DNA of 60,156 bases from Paucihalobacter sp036825875 (GCF_036825875.1 NZ_DAISXK010000015.1:1-60156); one strand, 5' to 3'. Shown: positions 34,032 through 43,436, counted from the first letter of the stretch. Translations and numbers: made by a program. The notes: generated from the sequence alone by a model not told the origin.

Positions 34032-34064
34032 AAAAAAAAGGCTATGTTTTGAGCATAGCCTTTT
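34032..34064 (-). terminator. Terminator/attenuator between susE-like gene and amylase
   Basis: Reading leftward, AAAAGGCTATG and CATAGCCTTTT form an 11-bp stem around CTCAAAA, followed by eight T. It separates the SusE-like gene from the amylase and would reduce read-through unless the amylase has its own promoter. Confidence 0.75.
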
Positions 34065-34087
34065 ATGTAAATTAAATTGTTAAATAA

Positions 34088-35269
34088 TTAATCTAAGGTG
34101 ATTGTTTTATTAATGGTATCAATCACTAGGAAATATTGTCCAGCTGATCCTATAAACTGGAAGTTGTTATCACCATCTTCAGCATCTTGGAAAAGAGAAT
34201 CAATGGAATAACCTTGACTTATAAATCCAGGGTAATTTGTTCCAGAACCCCAATCTGTTGCAGTATTGAAAAATCTAAAGTTCCCATCGTTTTCAGGAGA
34301 TAAATTCACCCAACCTTGGTAAATGCCATTGCCTTCACACATAAATTGAATAGGTGTATCCCAGCTCCATCCTGCATCAGGTAAACCAGCTCCTACAGCC
34401 CATAACTGGTCTAGGTCGCAATCTCCTGTTGGTGTAGGGTCAGTTAGGGTAATAGTTTTGTTGATATCATCAATGGTTAAGAAGTATAATCCTGAAGCGC
34501 CAGTGAATAAGAAGTTGTTGTCACCATCTTCAGCATCTTCAAATCTAGAATCTATAGTATAACCATCGGTTGCATAGCCTGGGTAGTTAATTCCTGAACC
34601 CCAATCGGTAGCAGTGGTAAAGAATCTAAAGTTACCGTCTCCATCCACATTGTTAGTAAAGGCTACATTGCCAGTGTAAACACCATTTCCAGAGCAGTTA
34701 ATAACTTGTGGTGTATCCCAGCTCCATCCTGCAAACTTAACTCCAGCACCCACTAAAAATAGTTGATCCGCATCGCAAACTGCAGGGGCAGTGGTAGTTA
34801 TTTCTGGTAATACTAAATTTAAAACAGCAATATTAGAAAATGATTCCAATCCACCATCACCAACAAACGAACGAACTCTGAAAGAAACAGAACCAGTATT
34901 AGGCGCATCGGTATTTGGATCCGCATCTAAACCTAATTGGGCTGCATAAATTAACATATCTCCAATAGTTAACGCAATTTCGTTAGCAGTAGTTGCACCA
35001 ACAGTTGAAGCATCAGAGAAATCACCAATGTTAGATTTTTGTAATTGATAAGTTATATTTGTTGGCACGCCAATATCAGGAGAGTTCCATGTAAAGCGCT
35101 CACCTAAATTTTGAGCAGTCAAAGGTGTCAAAATATATTGTGCAGAAAAAGAGTTTGTAAAAGCAAAATCTCCTTCGTTAGCTATAAAAACCACGTCATC
35201 TTCTGTTTCGCAGCTATTAAAACTTATTAAGGCAAAGATGAAAAGGCCTAAAATCGATAATTTTTTCAT
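34088..35269 (-). CDS. susE: SusE/SusF-like starch-binding outer-membrane lipoprotein
   Basis: 393 residues with lipobox FNSC (Cys19). An N-terminal SusE Ig domain (to about 155) precedes two tandem copies of a ~105-residue module. Each carries DQL-(F/W)-(L/A)VGAG, AGWSWDTP, GNFRFF, TATDWGSG, NYPG and DAEDGDNNF, consistent with the repeated starch-binding modules of SusE/SusF. The aromatic and acidic residues repeat at matching places. It presents glycan at the surface next to SusCD. Located 18 bases after susD. Confidence 0.88.
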   Translation of the reverse strand: MKKLSILGLFIFALISFNSCETEDDVVFIANEGDFAFTNSFSAQYILTPLTAQNLGERFTWNSPDIGVPTNITYQLQKSNIGDFSDASTVGATTANEIALTIGDMLIYAAQLGLDADPNTDAPNTGSVSFRVRSFVGDGGLESFSNIAVLNLVLPEITTTAPAVCDADQLFLVGAGVKFAGWSWDTPQVINCSGNGVYTGNVAFTNNVDGDGNFRFFTTATDWGSGINYPGYATDGYTIDSRFEDAEDGDNNFLFTGASGLYFLTIDDINKTITLTDPTPTGDCDLDQLWAVGAGLPDAGWSWDTPIQFMCEGNGIYQGWVNLSPENDGNFRFFNTATDWGSGTNYPGFISQGYSIDSLFQDAEDGDNNFQFIGSAGQYFLVIDTINKTITLD

Positions 35270-35287
35270 GTTTAAATATAGTGTTAA

Positions 35288-36916
35288 TTAGTATCCTGTA
35301 TTTTGTTGTAAATTGGTATTAATACCTAAATCTGTTGCGGGTAAGGGCATAAGGTCTCTAAAAGATTCGGTAGTGGTACCTTGTGGGACATTACCTTTCC
35401 ATTGCCAAACCCCTTGGTCTGAAAATTGACCAAAACGAATTAAATCTGTTCTCCTGTGCATTTCCCAATATAATTCTCGAGCGCGTTCATCAATTATAAA
35501 ATCAAGTGTAAGGTCACCCGCAGTTATGTTACCACTAGTGTCTCCATAAGCGCGCAATCTTAATTGGTTTATATATCCTACAGCAGTGCCAATATTACCG
35601 CCACCACCTCTAAGAGCAGCTTCGGCATACATCAAATAAGCATCAGCCAATCGAAACATTGGAAAATCTGTATCGGGAAAGTCTCCAGTAGGGTCAGATC
35701 CCGCAACACCATTTACATCGACATTTCTATATTTGCTGATTGCATAACCTTGATTGAATGGGCCTATTTGGTTGATGTCTTTCGATTGCCCTTGGGTATA
35801 AAATAAGGCTCTTGTGTCAGCAGAATTTTCTTCACCAGGGAACATTTCCACAAAAGTAGGTGTAGTTCTTACACCGAACCAGCCACCGTTAATTCCGAAA
35901 TCTGCTGGATTCATTGAGCCGCCAACGGGCGCATGAAGTAGGAAAGTCATACCACCAAATCCTTGTGTTCTTAAACCGTCAAAAGGGATGGTGAAAATCA
36001 CCTCATTTTGAGCGCCGTTTGAATCATTATCAGCCAAAAAAGAGTGGAAGTATGGAATGTTAGGTATCACGTAACCAGCACCAATAACGTTATTTGTGTA
36101 AGTAATTACATCGGTATACCTTGGTGTTCCAGTGTAAACTTCAGCATTTAAATACAATTTAGCAAGTAACATCCAAGCTGCTGCTCTGTCTGCACGTCCA
36201 TATTCATTTTGACGTGGTGCAGTCATATCGTCAAGAATATCTAGTAGTTCAGCTTCAATGTAGGTAAATAAATCCGCACGTTGAATCTGTTGCGGTAAAA
36301 ATGCTCCAATTGGGTCATTTTCTGTAATAAACGGCACATTACCAAATAAGTCTAAAGCATGCCAATACGTTAGGGCTCGCATGAATCTTGCTTCGGCACG
36401 AAAAGTTTGTACTTCGGCTCTTAATGGACCATCCACACCTCTTGCGTCTAATTTAGCATCGGTGGTTTGACGCAAAAACTCATTTGTTAAAGCTACTTGA
36501 TAAAATAATCGGCTATACATGGTTCTTATAAACTCATTACCTGAGGTCCATGTTTGACCGTGTAAATCTTGAATTGTACCGTCATTCCACCCTATTAGAG
36601 CTTCATCGGTTGTTAATTCTTGCATTTTCCAATACAAACGCATATAGTTGGAAAAGCCTTCATCTAATCCTGCTAAATCTGGTGCTCCAGCTGGACCTTG
36701 TTGGCCACTAACTGAAATACCCACATAAATTTTAGCAAGAAACTGTCTATAGGACTCTGGGTTTTCAAACGCAGCGTCTCCCACAAGACGGTTGTCTTCT
36801 GGTTGCAGGTCGAGGTTGCTTTCACAGGATTGCGTAAAAGCAAACACTACAAAAGCAAGCAACATTGTTTTAATTGTTCTTAACATAGCTTTGAAATTTA
36901 TAAATTTATTCATCAT
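35288..36916 (-). CDS. susD: SusD/RagB-family glycan-binding lipoprotein
   Basis: 542 residues with lipobox FTQSC (Cys31; MLRTIK 11 residues in is an alternative start). SusD family features: LDLQPEDNRLVGDAAFENPESYRQFLAKIY at the N-terminus, the TPR-like helices EVQTFRAEARFMRALTYWHALDLFGNVPFI, ERARELYWEMHRRTDLIRFG, and the closing PLPATDLGINTNLQQNTGY. It caps the SusC channel and binds oligosaccharide. It begins immediately after the susC stop with no intergenic base. Confidence 0.95.
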   Translation of the reverse strand: MMNKFINFKAMLRTIKTMLLAFVVFAFTQSCESNLDLQPEDNRLVGDAAFENPESYRQFLAKIYVGISVSGQQGPAGAPDLAGLDEGFSNYMRLYWKMQELTTDEALIGWNDGTIQDLHGQTWTSGNEFIRTMYSRLFYQVALTNEFLRQTTDAKLDARGVDGPLRAEVQTFRAEARFMRALTYWHALDLFGNVPFITENDPIGAFLPQQIQRADLFTYIEAELLDILDDMTAPRQNEYGRADRAAAWMLLAKLYLNAEVYTGTPRYTDVITYTNNVIGAGYVIPNIPYFHSFLADNDSNGAQNEVIFTIPFDGLRTQGFGGMTFLLHAPVGGSMNPADFGINGGWFGVRTTPTFVEMFPGEENSADTRALFYTQGQSKDINQIGPFNQGYAISKYRNVDVNGVAGSDPTGDFPDTDFPMFRLADAYLMYAEAALRGGGGNIGTAVGYINQLRLRAYGDTSGNITAGDLTLDFIIDERARELYWEMHRRTDLIRFGQFSDQGVWQWKGNVPQGTTTESFRDLMPLPATDLGINTNLQQNTGY

Positions 36917-39820
36917 TTAAAACGTAAAATTCAATCCAAGTACATAAGTTCTTGCCCGTGGATAGAAATTATTATCTATTCCATTTGCAATTTCAGGGTC
37001 TAAGCCGTCATATTCCGTGATAACAAAAAGGTTCATACCGGTTAAAGACACTCTAAGTTTCACTTTTTCAAATGGGATATTATATCCAATAGAAGCATTG
37101 TCTAGCCTCAAGAAATCAGCTCTTTGTAAATAGTAATCTGAAAAGATGTTTTGATTTCTAAAATTGGTAGACAATACACTCTGGTGTGCATTTGGCTGGT
37201 ATGGCCCAGGTGCATCGACAGTGATGGCTAAGTTGCCACGCTCAGCAGCCACATTGTTATACACATAGTTTCCAAAGCTACCTCTAAAAGTAAAACTCAA
37301 ATCAAAGTTTTTGTATTGAAAATTATTGGTAAACCCTATAAAGGCATCTGGAGTAGCTTTTTTGTAAGCTTGTCTATCGGCTTCAGTTATTTGGTTATCA
37401 CCATTTACGTCAACATAGGCACCTTCAACTGGGTTGTTTTGATTATTGTATACTTGACGGAAAACAAAGAAAGTTAAAGGATCTAAACCTGGTCTCCACA
37501 ATTGTATAGTGTTTCCAACACCTCCTGAAATACCTCCAGTTGAGATAAAGAAATTTGGATCACCACTTAAATTTAGTCTGGTAATTTCATTTTCTTGAAG
37601 TGTAACGTTGAAATTGACGTCCCAATTAAGATTTTGTGACCTAGCTAGTACACCGTTTAAGCTTAGCTCTAAACCCTTAGAGGTTGTTTCACCAACGTTC
37701 GTGGTTAAAAAGTCCGAGAGATTTGAACCGGCTGCTACAGGAATGGTGGCTAATAAATCCTCTGTTTCTCTGTAGTATCCATCAATAGATCCAGTTAATC
37801 TGTTATTGAATAAACCAAAGTCTAAGCCCACATTGTATTGTGTTGTTTGTTCCCATCTTAGGTTTTCATCAAAAGCCTGTGGTCTTAAAGGATTTACGAA
37901 CTCATTCCCAAATTGGGCACTTACTTGGTTATTAAGTGCAGGTGTGTAAACTCCTAAATAGCCATAATTTGGACCTATTTCCTGCTGTCCGGTTACACCC
38001 CAACCACCGCGTAGTTTAAGGTTTGAAAAGAAGGAATTAGTCATAAACGGTTCGTTCATAATTTTCCAACCTATCGAAACCCCTGGGAAATTACCCCAAC
38101 GCCCAGATGGACTAAATCTTGACGATCCATCACGTCTAAAAGTGGCAGAGATTAAATAGCGGTCGGCAATATCAAAACTGGCTCTTGCAAAATAAGATTC
38201 AAGAGCATTTCTGTTTATTACAGTTGGAAAAGTAACTAATACACCACCTGCACCAGTTTGAGTTCCATCTCTACTAGTGTAAAATTCTTGATAGGAGTGA
38301 CCAGCGGTCAAATCTACTATCGTGTTAAGAGACGCGACTTCTTTTTTGTAGTTAAAATAAAAATCTAGTAAGGTATTTCTGTCTAAGCCAGTATAAAAAT
38401 TTCTGAATGCAAAATCGCCAGGTCTGTTTGGATTTGGAACATTGAATTGCTTACCATCAAACTCATTATAATCCACACCAGCATTTAAATTGAACTTTAA
38501 CTCTGGTAAGAATCTAAATCTGTAATCGATATTAAAATTAGAAATGAAACGTTTTCCGCGTGATCTGTTTTGGTTTTCCAATAAACTTGTTAGCGGATTT
38601 TGAGGTGCTAAAGCAGCATTGGTTGTTAATTGAGAGAATTGAAACAAGGTGCCATCGGGATTTCTAACTGGTTGGGTTGGATCAAATTGAATGGCTTGTC
38701 CAATAGCTCCTTGGTCTGCAAAGAAGAATTCATCTACAATACCTTTCGCGGTAAGTGTTAGCTTTAAATCGTTGTCAAACAAACGTTGCACAAAAGATGT
38801 ATTAAAGGCATTTCGCTCATATAAATCTCGCAATAAGGTCCCTTGTTGTGATACATGGTTGTAGTTAATTCTAAAATTAAAATTTTCATATCCCTTAGAA
38901 ACCGTTAGGTTATGAATCGCACCTATTGCTGTTTGATAAATTTGGTCCTGCCAATTCGTATTGGCGTTTCCTGTTAAAGAAGGATCGAATTCATTCGTTA
39001 AGAATTGTAAGCCTCTGTATTCGTCTGCTGTTAAAACATCTACTTGGTTAACGACGCTCGCTGCCGACGCTTTTAAATCGTATTCAATCGATAAAGGCGC
39101 ATTAGTGGTTCCTTTCTTGGTAGTTATTAAAATAACACCATTTGATGCTCTAGAACCATAGATGGCCGTAGCAGAAGCATCTTTAAGAACTACAAAATCC
39201 TCAATATCGTCTGGATTAATGGCGTTTAAAGCATTTCGTGAACCTCCTACACCACGTTGATCCAATGGTAAACCGTCTACCACAATCAGTGGACTGTTAT
39301 TAGCCGACAAGGAGGCACCACCTCTAATTCTTATTTCAGAACCTTCACCAGCAGCACCACCATTAGATGTTACTCTAACCCCAGCAGATTTACCAGCAAG
39401 TAAGGTTTCTGGCGATACAATTGCACCTTTATTAAATCGTTCGTCACCAATTTTTTCAACGGCACCAGTTGCGTCTTGCTTGGTGGTTGCTCCATAACCA
39501 ATTAACACTACTTCGTCTAACTGAGCAGCATCTTCTGAAAGCGTTACATTTAAAGTAGTTCCGCCTGTATAGGTAACTTCTTTTGATTTGTATCCCAAAT
39601 AAGAAAAAACCACAACGTCACCAACATTCAATGAAATTGTAAAATTACCATCAAAATCTGTCGATGCTCCTGTGGTAGTGCCTTTAACCAGAACATTTAC
39701 GCCTGGTAAAGGAAGCGTGTTAGCTTCATCAGTTACTGTACCTGAAACATTTGTTTGAGCAAACAGGGTTGCTGGAACAAATAAAACCAGTAAAATCAAG
39801 CTATTAAAAAATGTTTTCAT
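36917..39820 (-). CDS. susC: SusC-like TonB-dependent receptor
   Basis: 967 residues: signal peptide, carboxypeptidase-like regulatory domain (NVSGTVTDEANTLPLPGVNV, about 24-95), a TonB-box-like stretch (DEVVLIGYG), plug domain with SPLIVVDGLPLDQRG and DIEDFVVLKDASATAIYGSR, then a 22-strand-type barrel ending YVLGLNFTF. It imports oligosaccharides in a TonB-dependent way as a complex with SusD. The enzymes and the divergent LacI regulator point to alpha-glucans. Its promoter region holds a perfect LacI-type palindrome and the 17-bp motif shared with the MFS operon. Confidence 0.95.
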   Translation of the reverse strand: MKTFFNSLILLVLFVPATLFAQTNVSGTVTDEANTLPLPGVNVLVKGTTTGASTDFDGNFTISLNVGDVVVFSYLGYKSKEVTYTGGTTLNVTLSEDAAQLDEVVLIGYGATTKQDATGAVEKIGDERFNKGAIVSPETLLAGKSAGVRVTSNGGAAGEGSEIRIRGGASLSANNSPLIVVDGLPLDQRGVGGSRNALNAINPDDIEDFVVLKDASATAIYGSRASNGVILITTKKGTTNAPLSIEYDLKASAASVVNQVDVLTADEYRGLQFLTNEFDPSLTGNANTNWQDQIYQTAIGAIHNLTVSKGYENFNFRINYNHVSQQGTLLRDLYERNAFNTSFVQRLFDNDLKLTLTAKGIVDEFFFADQGAIGQAIQFDPTQPVRNPDGTLFQFSQLTTNAALAPQNPLTSLLENQNRSRGKRFISNFNIDYRFRFLPELKFNLNAGVDYNEFDGKQFNVPNPNRPGDFAFRNFYTGLDRNTLLDFYFNYKKEVASLNTIVDLTAGHSYQEFYTSRDGTQTGAGGVLVTFPTVINRNALESYFARASFDIADRYLISATFRRDGSSRFSPSGRWGNFPGVSIGWKIMNEPFMTNSFFSNLKLRGGWGVTGQQEIGPNYGYLGVYTPALNNQVSAQFGNEFVNPLRPQAFDENLRWEQTTQYNVGLDFGLFNNRLTGSIDGYYRETEDLLATIPVAAGSNLSDFLTTNVGETTSKGLELSLNGVLARSQNLNWDVNFNVTLQENEITRLNLSGDPNFFISTGGISGGVGNTIQLWRPGLDPLTFFVFRQVYNNQNNPVEGAYVDVNGDNQITEADRQAYKKATPDAFIGFTNNFQYKNFDLSFTFRGSFGNYVYNNVAAERGNLAITVDAPGPYQPNAHQSVLSTNFRNQNIFSDYYLQRADFLRLDNASIGYNIPFEKVKLRVSLTGMNLFVITEYDGLDPEIANGIDNNFYPRARTYVLGLNFTF

Positions 39821-39857
39821 ACACTATATTTAGTTGTTAAATGATTAAGTTGATTTG

Positions 39858-39881
39858 TATATTTTCACTTCTAAACGTTAA
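39858..39881. promoter_or_regulatory. Shared 17-bp motif upstream of susC
   Basis: TATATTTTCACTTCTAA (39858-39874) is identical to 41221-41237 in front of the MFS operon. It is followed by ACGTTAA, which includes an AACGTT core like that of the nearby LacI-type palindrome. Relative to the genes the two copies point in opposite directions, as expected of a protein-binding DNA site rather than an RNA element. Confidence 0.5.
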
Positions 39882-39932
39882 AACTATGTAAAAAAAAAGT
39901 ATCTTGTAAGTTAAGCACAACTAAAATAGTTG

Positions 39933-39946
39933 CGAAAACGTTTTCG
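39933..39946. promoter_or_regulatory. LacI-family operator
   Basis: CGAAAACGTTTTCG is a perfect 14-bp palindrome with the central CG typical of LacI/PurR-family sites. It lies 113 bases upstream of susC and 169 bases upstream of the LacI-type gene in the shared divergent region (39821-40114). The rest of that region shows an A-rich run, a half-site-like AAAACGAAAA (40035-40044) and an AGTTTAT/ATAAACT inverted repeat (40061-40085). Confidence 0.65.
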
Positions 39947-40114
39947 TGTTAAAAACTTTTAGTAAATAGCGCATTTTGTGATAAAAATACCAAAAATTTG
40001 TCATATTCACAATAGGCGACGAGCTTTATTCCTAAAAACGAAAATATCAAACTCAAAAATAGTTTATCTTCGTGTTTTATAAACTGATAAAAATCATAAT
40101 TTTCACAATAATTT

Positions 40115-41167
40115 ATGAAACGTAAAATCACCTTAAAGCAAATTGCACGCGAGTTAGATGTTTCTATTTCAACCGTATCAAAAGCCTTAAATAATAGTGA
40201 AGAGATCAGTGCGGATACTAAAGAAAAAGTGCAGGCTTTCGCGAAATTTTATAATTATAAACCGAATAATATTGCTTTAAGTCTTAAAAATAGAAGAAGT
40301 AAAACTATAGGCGTTATTATACCTGAAATTGTGCATCATTTTTTTTCAAATGTGATACGCGGCGTAGAAAAAATAGCCAATGCGAAAGGTTATAATGTTA
40401 TTGTTGGTATGTCAAATGAATCTTTTGATAAAGAGGTGTTAAATATGGAAATGCTGGCCAATGGGAGTATTGATGGCTTTATCATTTCACTCTCAAAGGA
40501 AACCTTAATGCTGAAAGATTATCACCATTTTAGAGAGTCAATTAACCAAGGAATGCCAATCGTTATGTTCGACAGGGTGGTAGGCGACATCAATTGCGAT
40601 AAGGTAATTGTAGATGATTTTGATGGCGCTAAAAATGCCGTCCGAAAGTTAATAGATTCTGGTTGTAAACACATCGGTATAATTACCACAAAAGATTATG
40701 TAAGTGTTGGCAATTTAAGAACAAATGGATATTTAAGTGCATTGGAAACTAGCAATATAAAATCTGTAGCATCACTTATTTTAAAAATCGAGGATGGTTT
40801 AGAAGCAGATGAAAAGTCTGAATTACTAGTTCAAACTATTGAAGCACTGTTTGATAAGAATCCAAAAATGGATGGGATTTTAGCAGTAAACGAGTTATTT
40901 GCCTTAATAGCAATGAAAATCGCTTTTCAAAGAGGCATCCGTATTCCTGACGATTTACAGGTAGTTGGTTTTACCAATGGTGTATTGTCTAAGCATGCCA
41001 CACCAAGTCTCACCACTGTGAGTCAACATGAACAACAAATTGGGGAACAAGCAGCTAATCTTCTTATTGATAGATTAGAGCGCGATGAACACGACGAACT
41101 TGAGGAGAATTTTAAAACCGTTATTGTAAAAACCGATATTGTAGAGCGCGATTCTACAAAAAATTAA
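40115..41167 (+). CDS. LacI-family transcriptional regulator
   Basis: 350 residues. The N-terminal HTH is KITLKQIARELDVSISTVSKALNN, with the hinge region SLKNRRSKTIGVIIPE. The effector domain is of the periplasmic-binding type (VIRGVEKIANAKGYNVIVGMSNES, DGFIISLSKET, GVLSKHATPSLTTVSQHEQQIGEQAANLL). Facing susC and preceding the maltose operon, it most likely controls both in response to maltose or a derivative. Binding to the palindrome at 39933 is inference. Confidence 0.92.
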   Translation: MKRKITLKQIARELDVSISTVSKALNNSEEISADTKEKVQAFAKFYNYKPNNIALSLKNRRSKTIGVIIPEIVHHFFSNVIRGVEKIANAKGYNVIVGMSNESFDKEVLNMEMLANGSIDGFIISLSKETLMLKDYHHFRESINQGMPIVMFDRVVGDINCDKVIVDDFDGAKNAVRKLIDSGCKHIGIITTKDYVSVGNLRTNGYLSALETSNIKSVASLILKIEDGLEADEKSELLVQTIEALFDKNPKMDGILAVNELFALIAMKIAFQRGIRIPDDLQVVGFTNGVLSKHATPSLTTVSQHEQQIGEQAANLLIDRLERDEHDELEENFKTVIVKTDIVERDSTKN

Positions 41168-41211
41168 ATTTAATATAACTGATTTAAAAACTTTATTATC
41201 TTTACAACCTA

Positions 41212-41289
41212 ATCAAAACTTATATTTTCACTTCTAAGCTTAAGTTTTGATAAGCTAATGTAGGCTTATCGTAATAAATTTTACGATAA
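41212..41289 (+). promoter_or_regulatory. Chain of overlapping hairpins in MFS leader
   Basis: Three inverted repeats overlap in series. A is ATCAAAACTTA/TAAGTTTTGAT (41212-41222/41241-41251, 11 bp perfect). B is GATAAGC/GCTTATC (41249-41255/41264-41270). C is TTATCGTAA/TTACGATAA (41266-41274/41281-41289). B cannot form fully with A or with C. C ends three bases before the start codon. As RNA this would be a two-state switch; as DNA, stacked operators. The 17-bp motif lies in the loop of A. Confidence 0.5.
41221..41237. promoter_or_regulatory. Shared 17-bp motif upstream of the MFS operon
   Basis: TATATTTTCACTTCTAA, identical to 39858-39874 upstream of susC, followed by the palindromic AAGCTTAAG-like stretch. 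Confidence 0.5.
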
Positions 41290-41292
41290 CTA

Positions 41293-42783
41293 ATGAAAAA
41301 AAGACAATTAAGCTTCTGGGAAATTTGGAATGTAAGTTTCGGTTTCATGGGAGTTCAGTTTGGTTTTGCGCTGCAAAATGCAAACATTAGTAATGTGCTC
41401 GAAAATCTGGGTGCAGACGTGCATTCACTCTCCTTCTTTTGGTTAGCAGCTCCTGTAATGGGTTTGATTGTGCAACCTATCGTTGGGGGTGCTTCCGATT
41501 TAACCTGGAACAAACGCTTTGGTCGCAGAGGTCCGTTTATTTTAGGAGGTGCATTCTTCGCAGCTCTGGGTATGTATTTAATGCCTAATTCACCCTTGTT
41601 TGTGAAACTTATGCCTGCCATGTTTTTTGGCGGATTGATGTTGGCCTTAATGGACGGTAGTTTTAACGTTACCATGCAACCTTTTAGAGCTTTGGTGGCC
41701 GATATGTTACCCGAAAATCAAAGAAACAAAGGTTACTCTATTCAGTCATTACTTATCAACATTGGCGCAGTTATCGGCTCGGCTTTGCCATTTATTCTCA
41801 CCAATGTGATTGGTTTGAGCAATATTGCTGAAAAAGGTCAAGTATCAGACAGTGTAACCTGGGCGTTTTATATTGGCGCTACCATTTTATTAGGTTCGGT
41901 ACTTTGGACTGTTTTTAAAACTAAAGAATATCCACCAGATGTTTATTTTGCCAACGAAGGAATCAATCCTGAGGAGGTCAAACAACAGCGTGAAACAGAT
42001 GCCAAAAAATCATTTGGTCAAAAAATAACAGGGTTTATTAATTTGGTTATTCACATGCCAAAAACCATGAAACAATTGGCAGTAGTTCAATTTTTCTCGT
42101 GGTTTGCTCTGTTTTTAATGTGGGTTTACACCACGCCTGCCATTGGTCAATATATTTGGGATGTACCACAGTTTCTTTATGGTGATGCTTCTAAAATTCC
42201 TCCCGATATGCCCATTAGTACCATCGAAAATCTCAGAGCTGCCAAAGGCGCCGCTGGTGATTGGGTTGGTATTCTATTTGCAGGATATTCGCTGTTCGCT
42301 GCCATTTTTTCGGTGGTGATGATTAAAATAGCCAATACCTTCGGAAGAAAACCTACTTATGCAATTTCTTTGTTATTAGGTGGTTTGAGTTACATAGCAT
42401 TTTTGTTCTTCAAAGATCCGGAAATCATCCAGGTTAACTTATTATTTGCGTCGTTTGAAGTGCCAAAAGGAGCTGTTTTGCTTATCATTCCAATGATTGG
42501 CGTTGGTATAGCTTGGGCAGCCATTTTAGCAATGCCTTACGCTATTTTATCTAACGCCGTCCCACCTCAGAAAATGGGAATTTATATGGGAATTTTCAAT
42601 TTTACCATTGCTGGTCCGCAAATTATAGCTGGGTTGTTTGGCAGTTTAATTCTGAAGTTATTTGATGACAAACCCATTGCCATGATAGTGGTTGCTGGTG
42701 TATCTATGATATTGGCCGCAGCCTTTGTGTTTTTGGTAAAGGAAATTAAAGTGAAACCAGATTTAGAAATAGCCGACGTATGA
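41293..42783 (+). CDS. MFS sugar transporter (SLC45/GPH-like), probably maltose
   Basis: 496 residues with about 12 hydrophobic segments. The first helix region SFWEIWNVSFGFMGVQFGFALQNANIS, QPIVGGASDLTWNKRFGRRGPF (loop 2-3 RxGRRxP motif) and GVGIAWAAILAMPYAILSNAVPPQKMG are landmarks of the SLC45/GPH-like sugar transporters used for maltose or sucrose. Its end overlaps pgmB by four bases. Next to pgmB and a GH65 phosphorylase it is best read as the inner-membrane maltose importer. Confidence 0.88.
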   Translation: MKKRQLSFWEIWNVSFGFMGVQFGFALQNANISNVLENLGADVHSLSFFWLAAPVMGLIVQPIVGGASDLTWNKRFGRRGPFILGGAFFAALGMYLMPNSPLFVKLMPAMFFGGLMLALMDGSFNVTMQPFRALVADMLPENQRNKGYSIQSLLINIGAVIGSALPFILTNVIGLSNIAEKGQVSDSVTWAFYIGATILLGSVLWTVFKTKEYPPDVYFANEGINPEEVKQQRETDAKKSFGQKITGFINLVIHMPKTMKQLAVVQFFSWFALFLMWVYTTPAIGQYIWDVPQFLYGDASKIPPDMPISTIENLRAAKGAAGDWVGILFAGYSLFAAIFSVVMIKIANTFGRKPTYAISLLLGGLSYIAFLFFKDPEIIQVNLLFASFEVPKGAVLLIIPMIGVGIAWAAILAMPYAILSNAVPPQKMGIYMGIFNFTIAGPQIIAGLFGSLILKLFDDKPIAMIVVAGVSMILAAAFVFLVKEIKVKPDLEIADV

Positions 42784-43436
42784 TCAGGAAAGGATTTATA
42801 TTCGATTTAGACGGCGTTATTGTCGATACTGCCAAGTATCATTTTTTAGCTTGGAAAAAATTAGCCAATAGTATTGGTGTTGATTTCACCGAAGTTCAAA
42901 ACGAACGACTTAAAGGTATTAGCCGTGTGAAGTCGCTCGAAAAAATATTAGCTTGGGGAAATAAGGAGATTTCTGAAACACAATTCTCACAACTCATGGC
43001 TTTAAAAAATGAAGATTACCTTAACTATATCGAACATATGGATGCATCGGAAATATTACCTGATGTACCAAGAGTGCTCAATTTCTTAAAAACCCAAAAT
43101 CAACCTATTGCTTTAGGTTCGGCCAGTAAAAATGCCCGTACTATCTTGGAACAAGTTAATTTAAAAAGTCATTTTGATAGCATAGTTGATGGCAACGATG
43201 TTTCAAAGGCCAAGCCAGACCCCGAAGTATTTTTAATTGCTGCCCAACTTCTAAACATAGCACCCGAGAATTGTATTGTTTTTGAAGATTCTGTTGCTGG
43301 CGTAGAAGCTGCCAATGTTGCGAAAATGATTTCCATTGGCATTGGCGATGCGTCTATTTTGGGTCATGCGGACTATGTTTTTAAAGATTTTACACAAATT
43401 TCAAATCAATTTATAAATAACTTAATCAATCGATAA
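42780..43436 (+). CDS. pgmB: Beta-phosphoglucomutase
   Basis: 218 residues, HAD superfamily. FDLDGVIVDT provides the nucleophile Asp9 and the acid/base Asp11. The cap region includes KGISRVKSLEKIL, and later motifs are LGSASKN, DGNDVSKAKPDPEVF and FEDSVAGVEAA. It converts beta-glucose-1-phosphate to glucose-6-phosphate. It is placed between the transporter (four-base overlap) and the GH65 phosphorylase that makes its substrate. Confidence 0.93.
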   Translation: MIRKGFIFDLDGVIVDTAKYHFLAWKKLANSIGVDFTEVQNERLKGISRVKSLEKILAWGNKEISETQFSQLMALKNEDYLNYIEHMDASEILPDVPRVLNFLKTQNQPIALGSASKNARTILEQVNLKSHFDSIVDGNDVSKAKPDPEVFLIAAQLLNIAPENCIVFEDSVAGVEAANVAKMISIGIGDASILGHADYVFKDFTQISNQFINNLINR

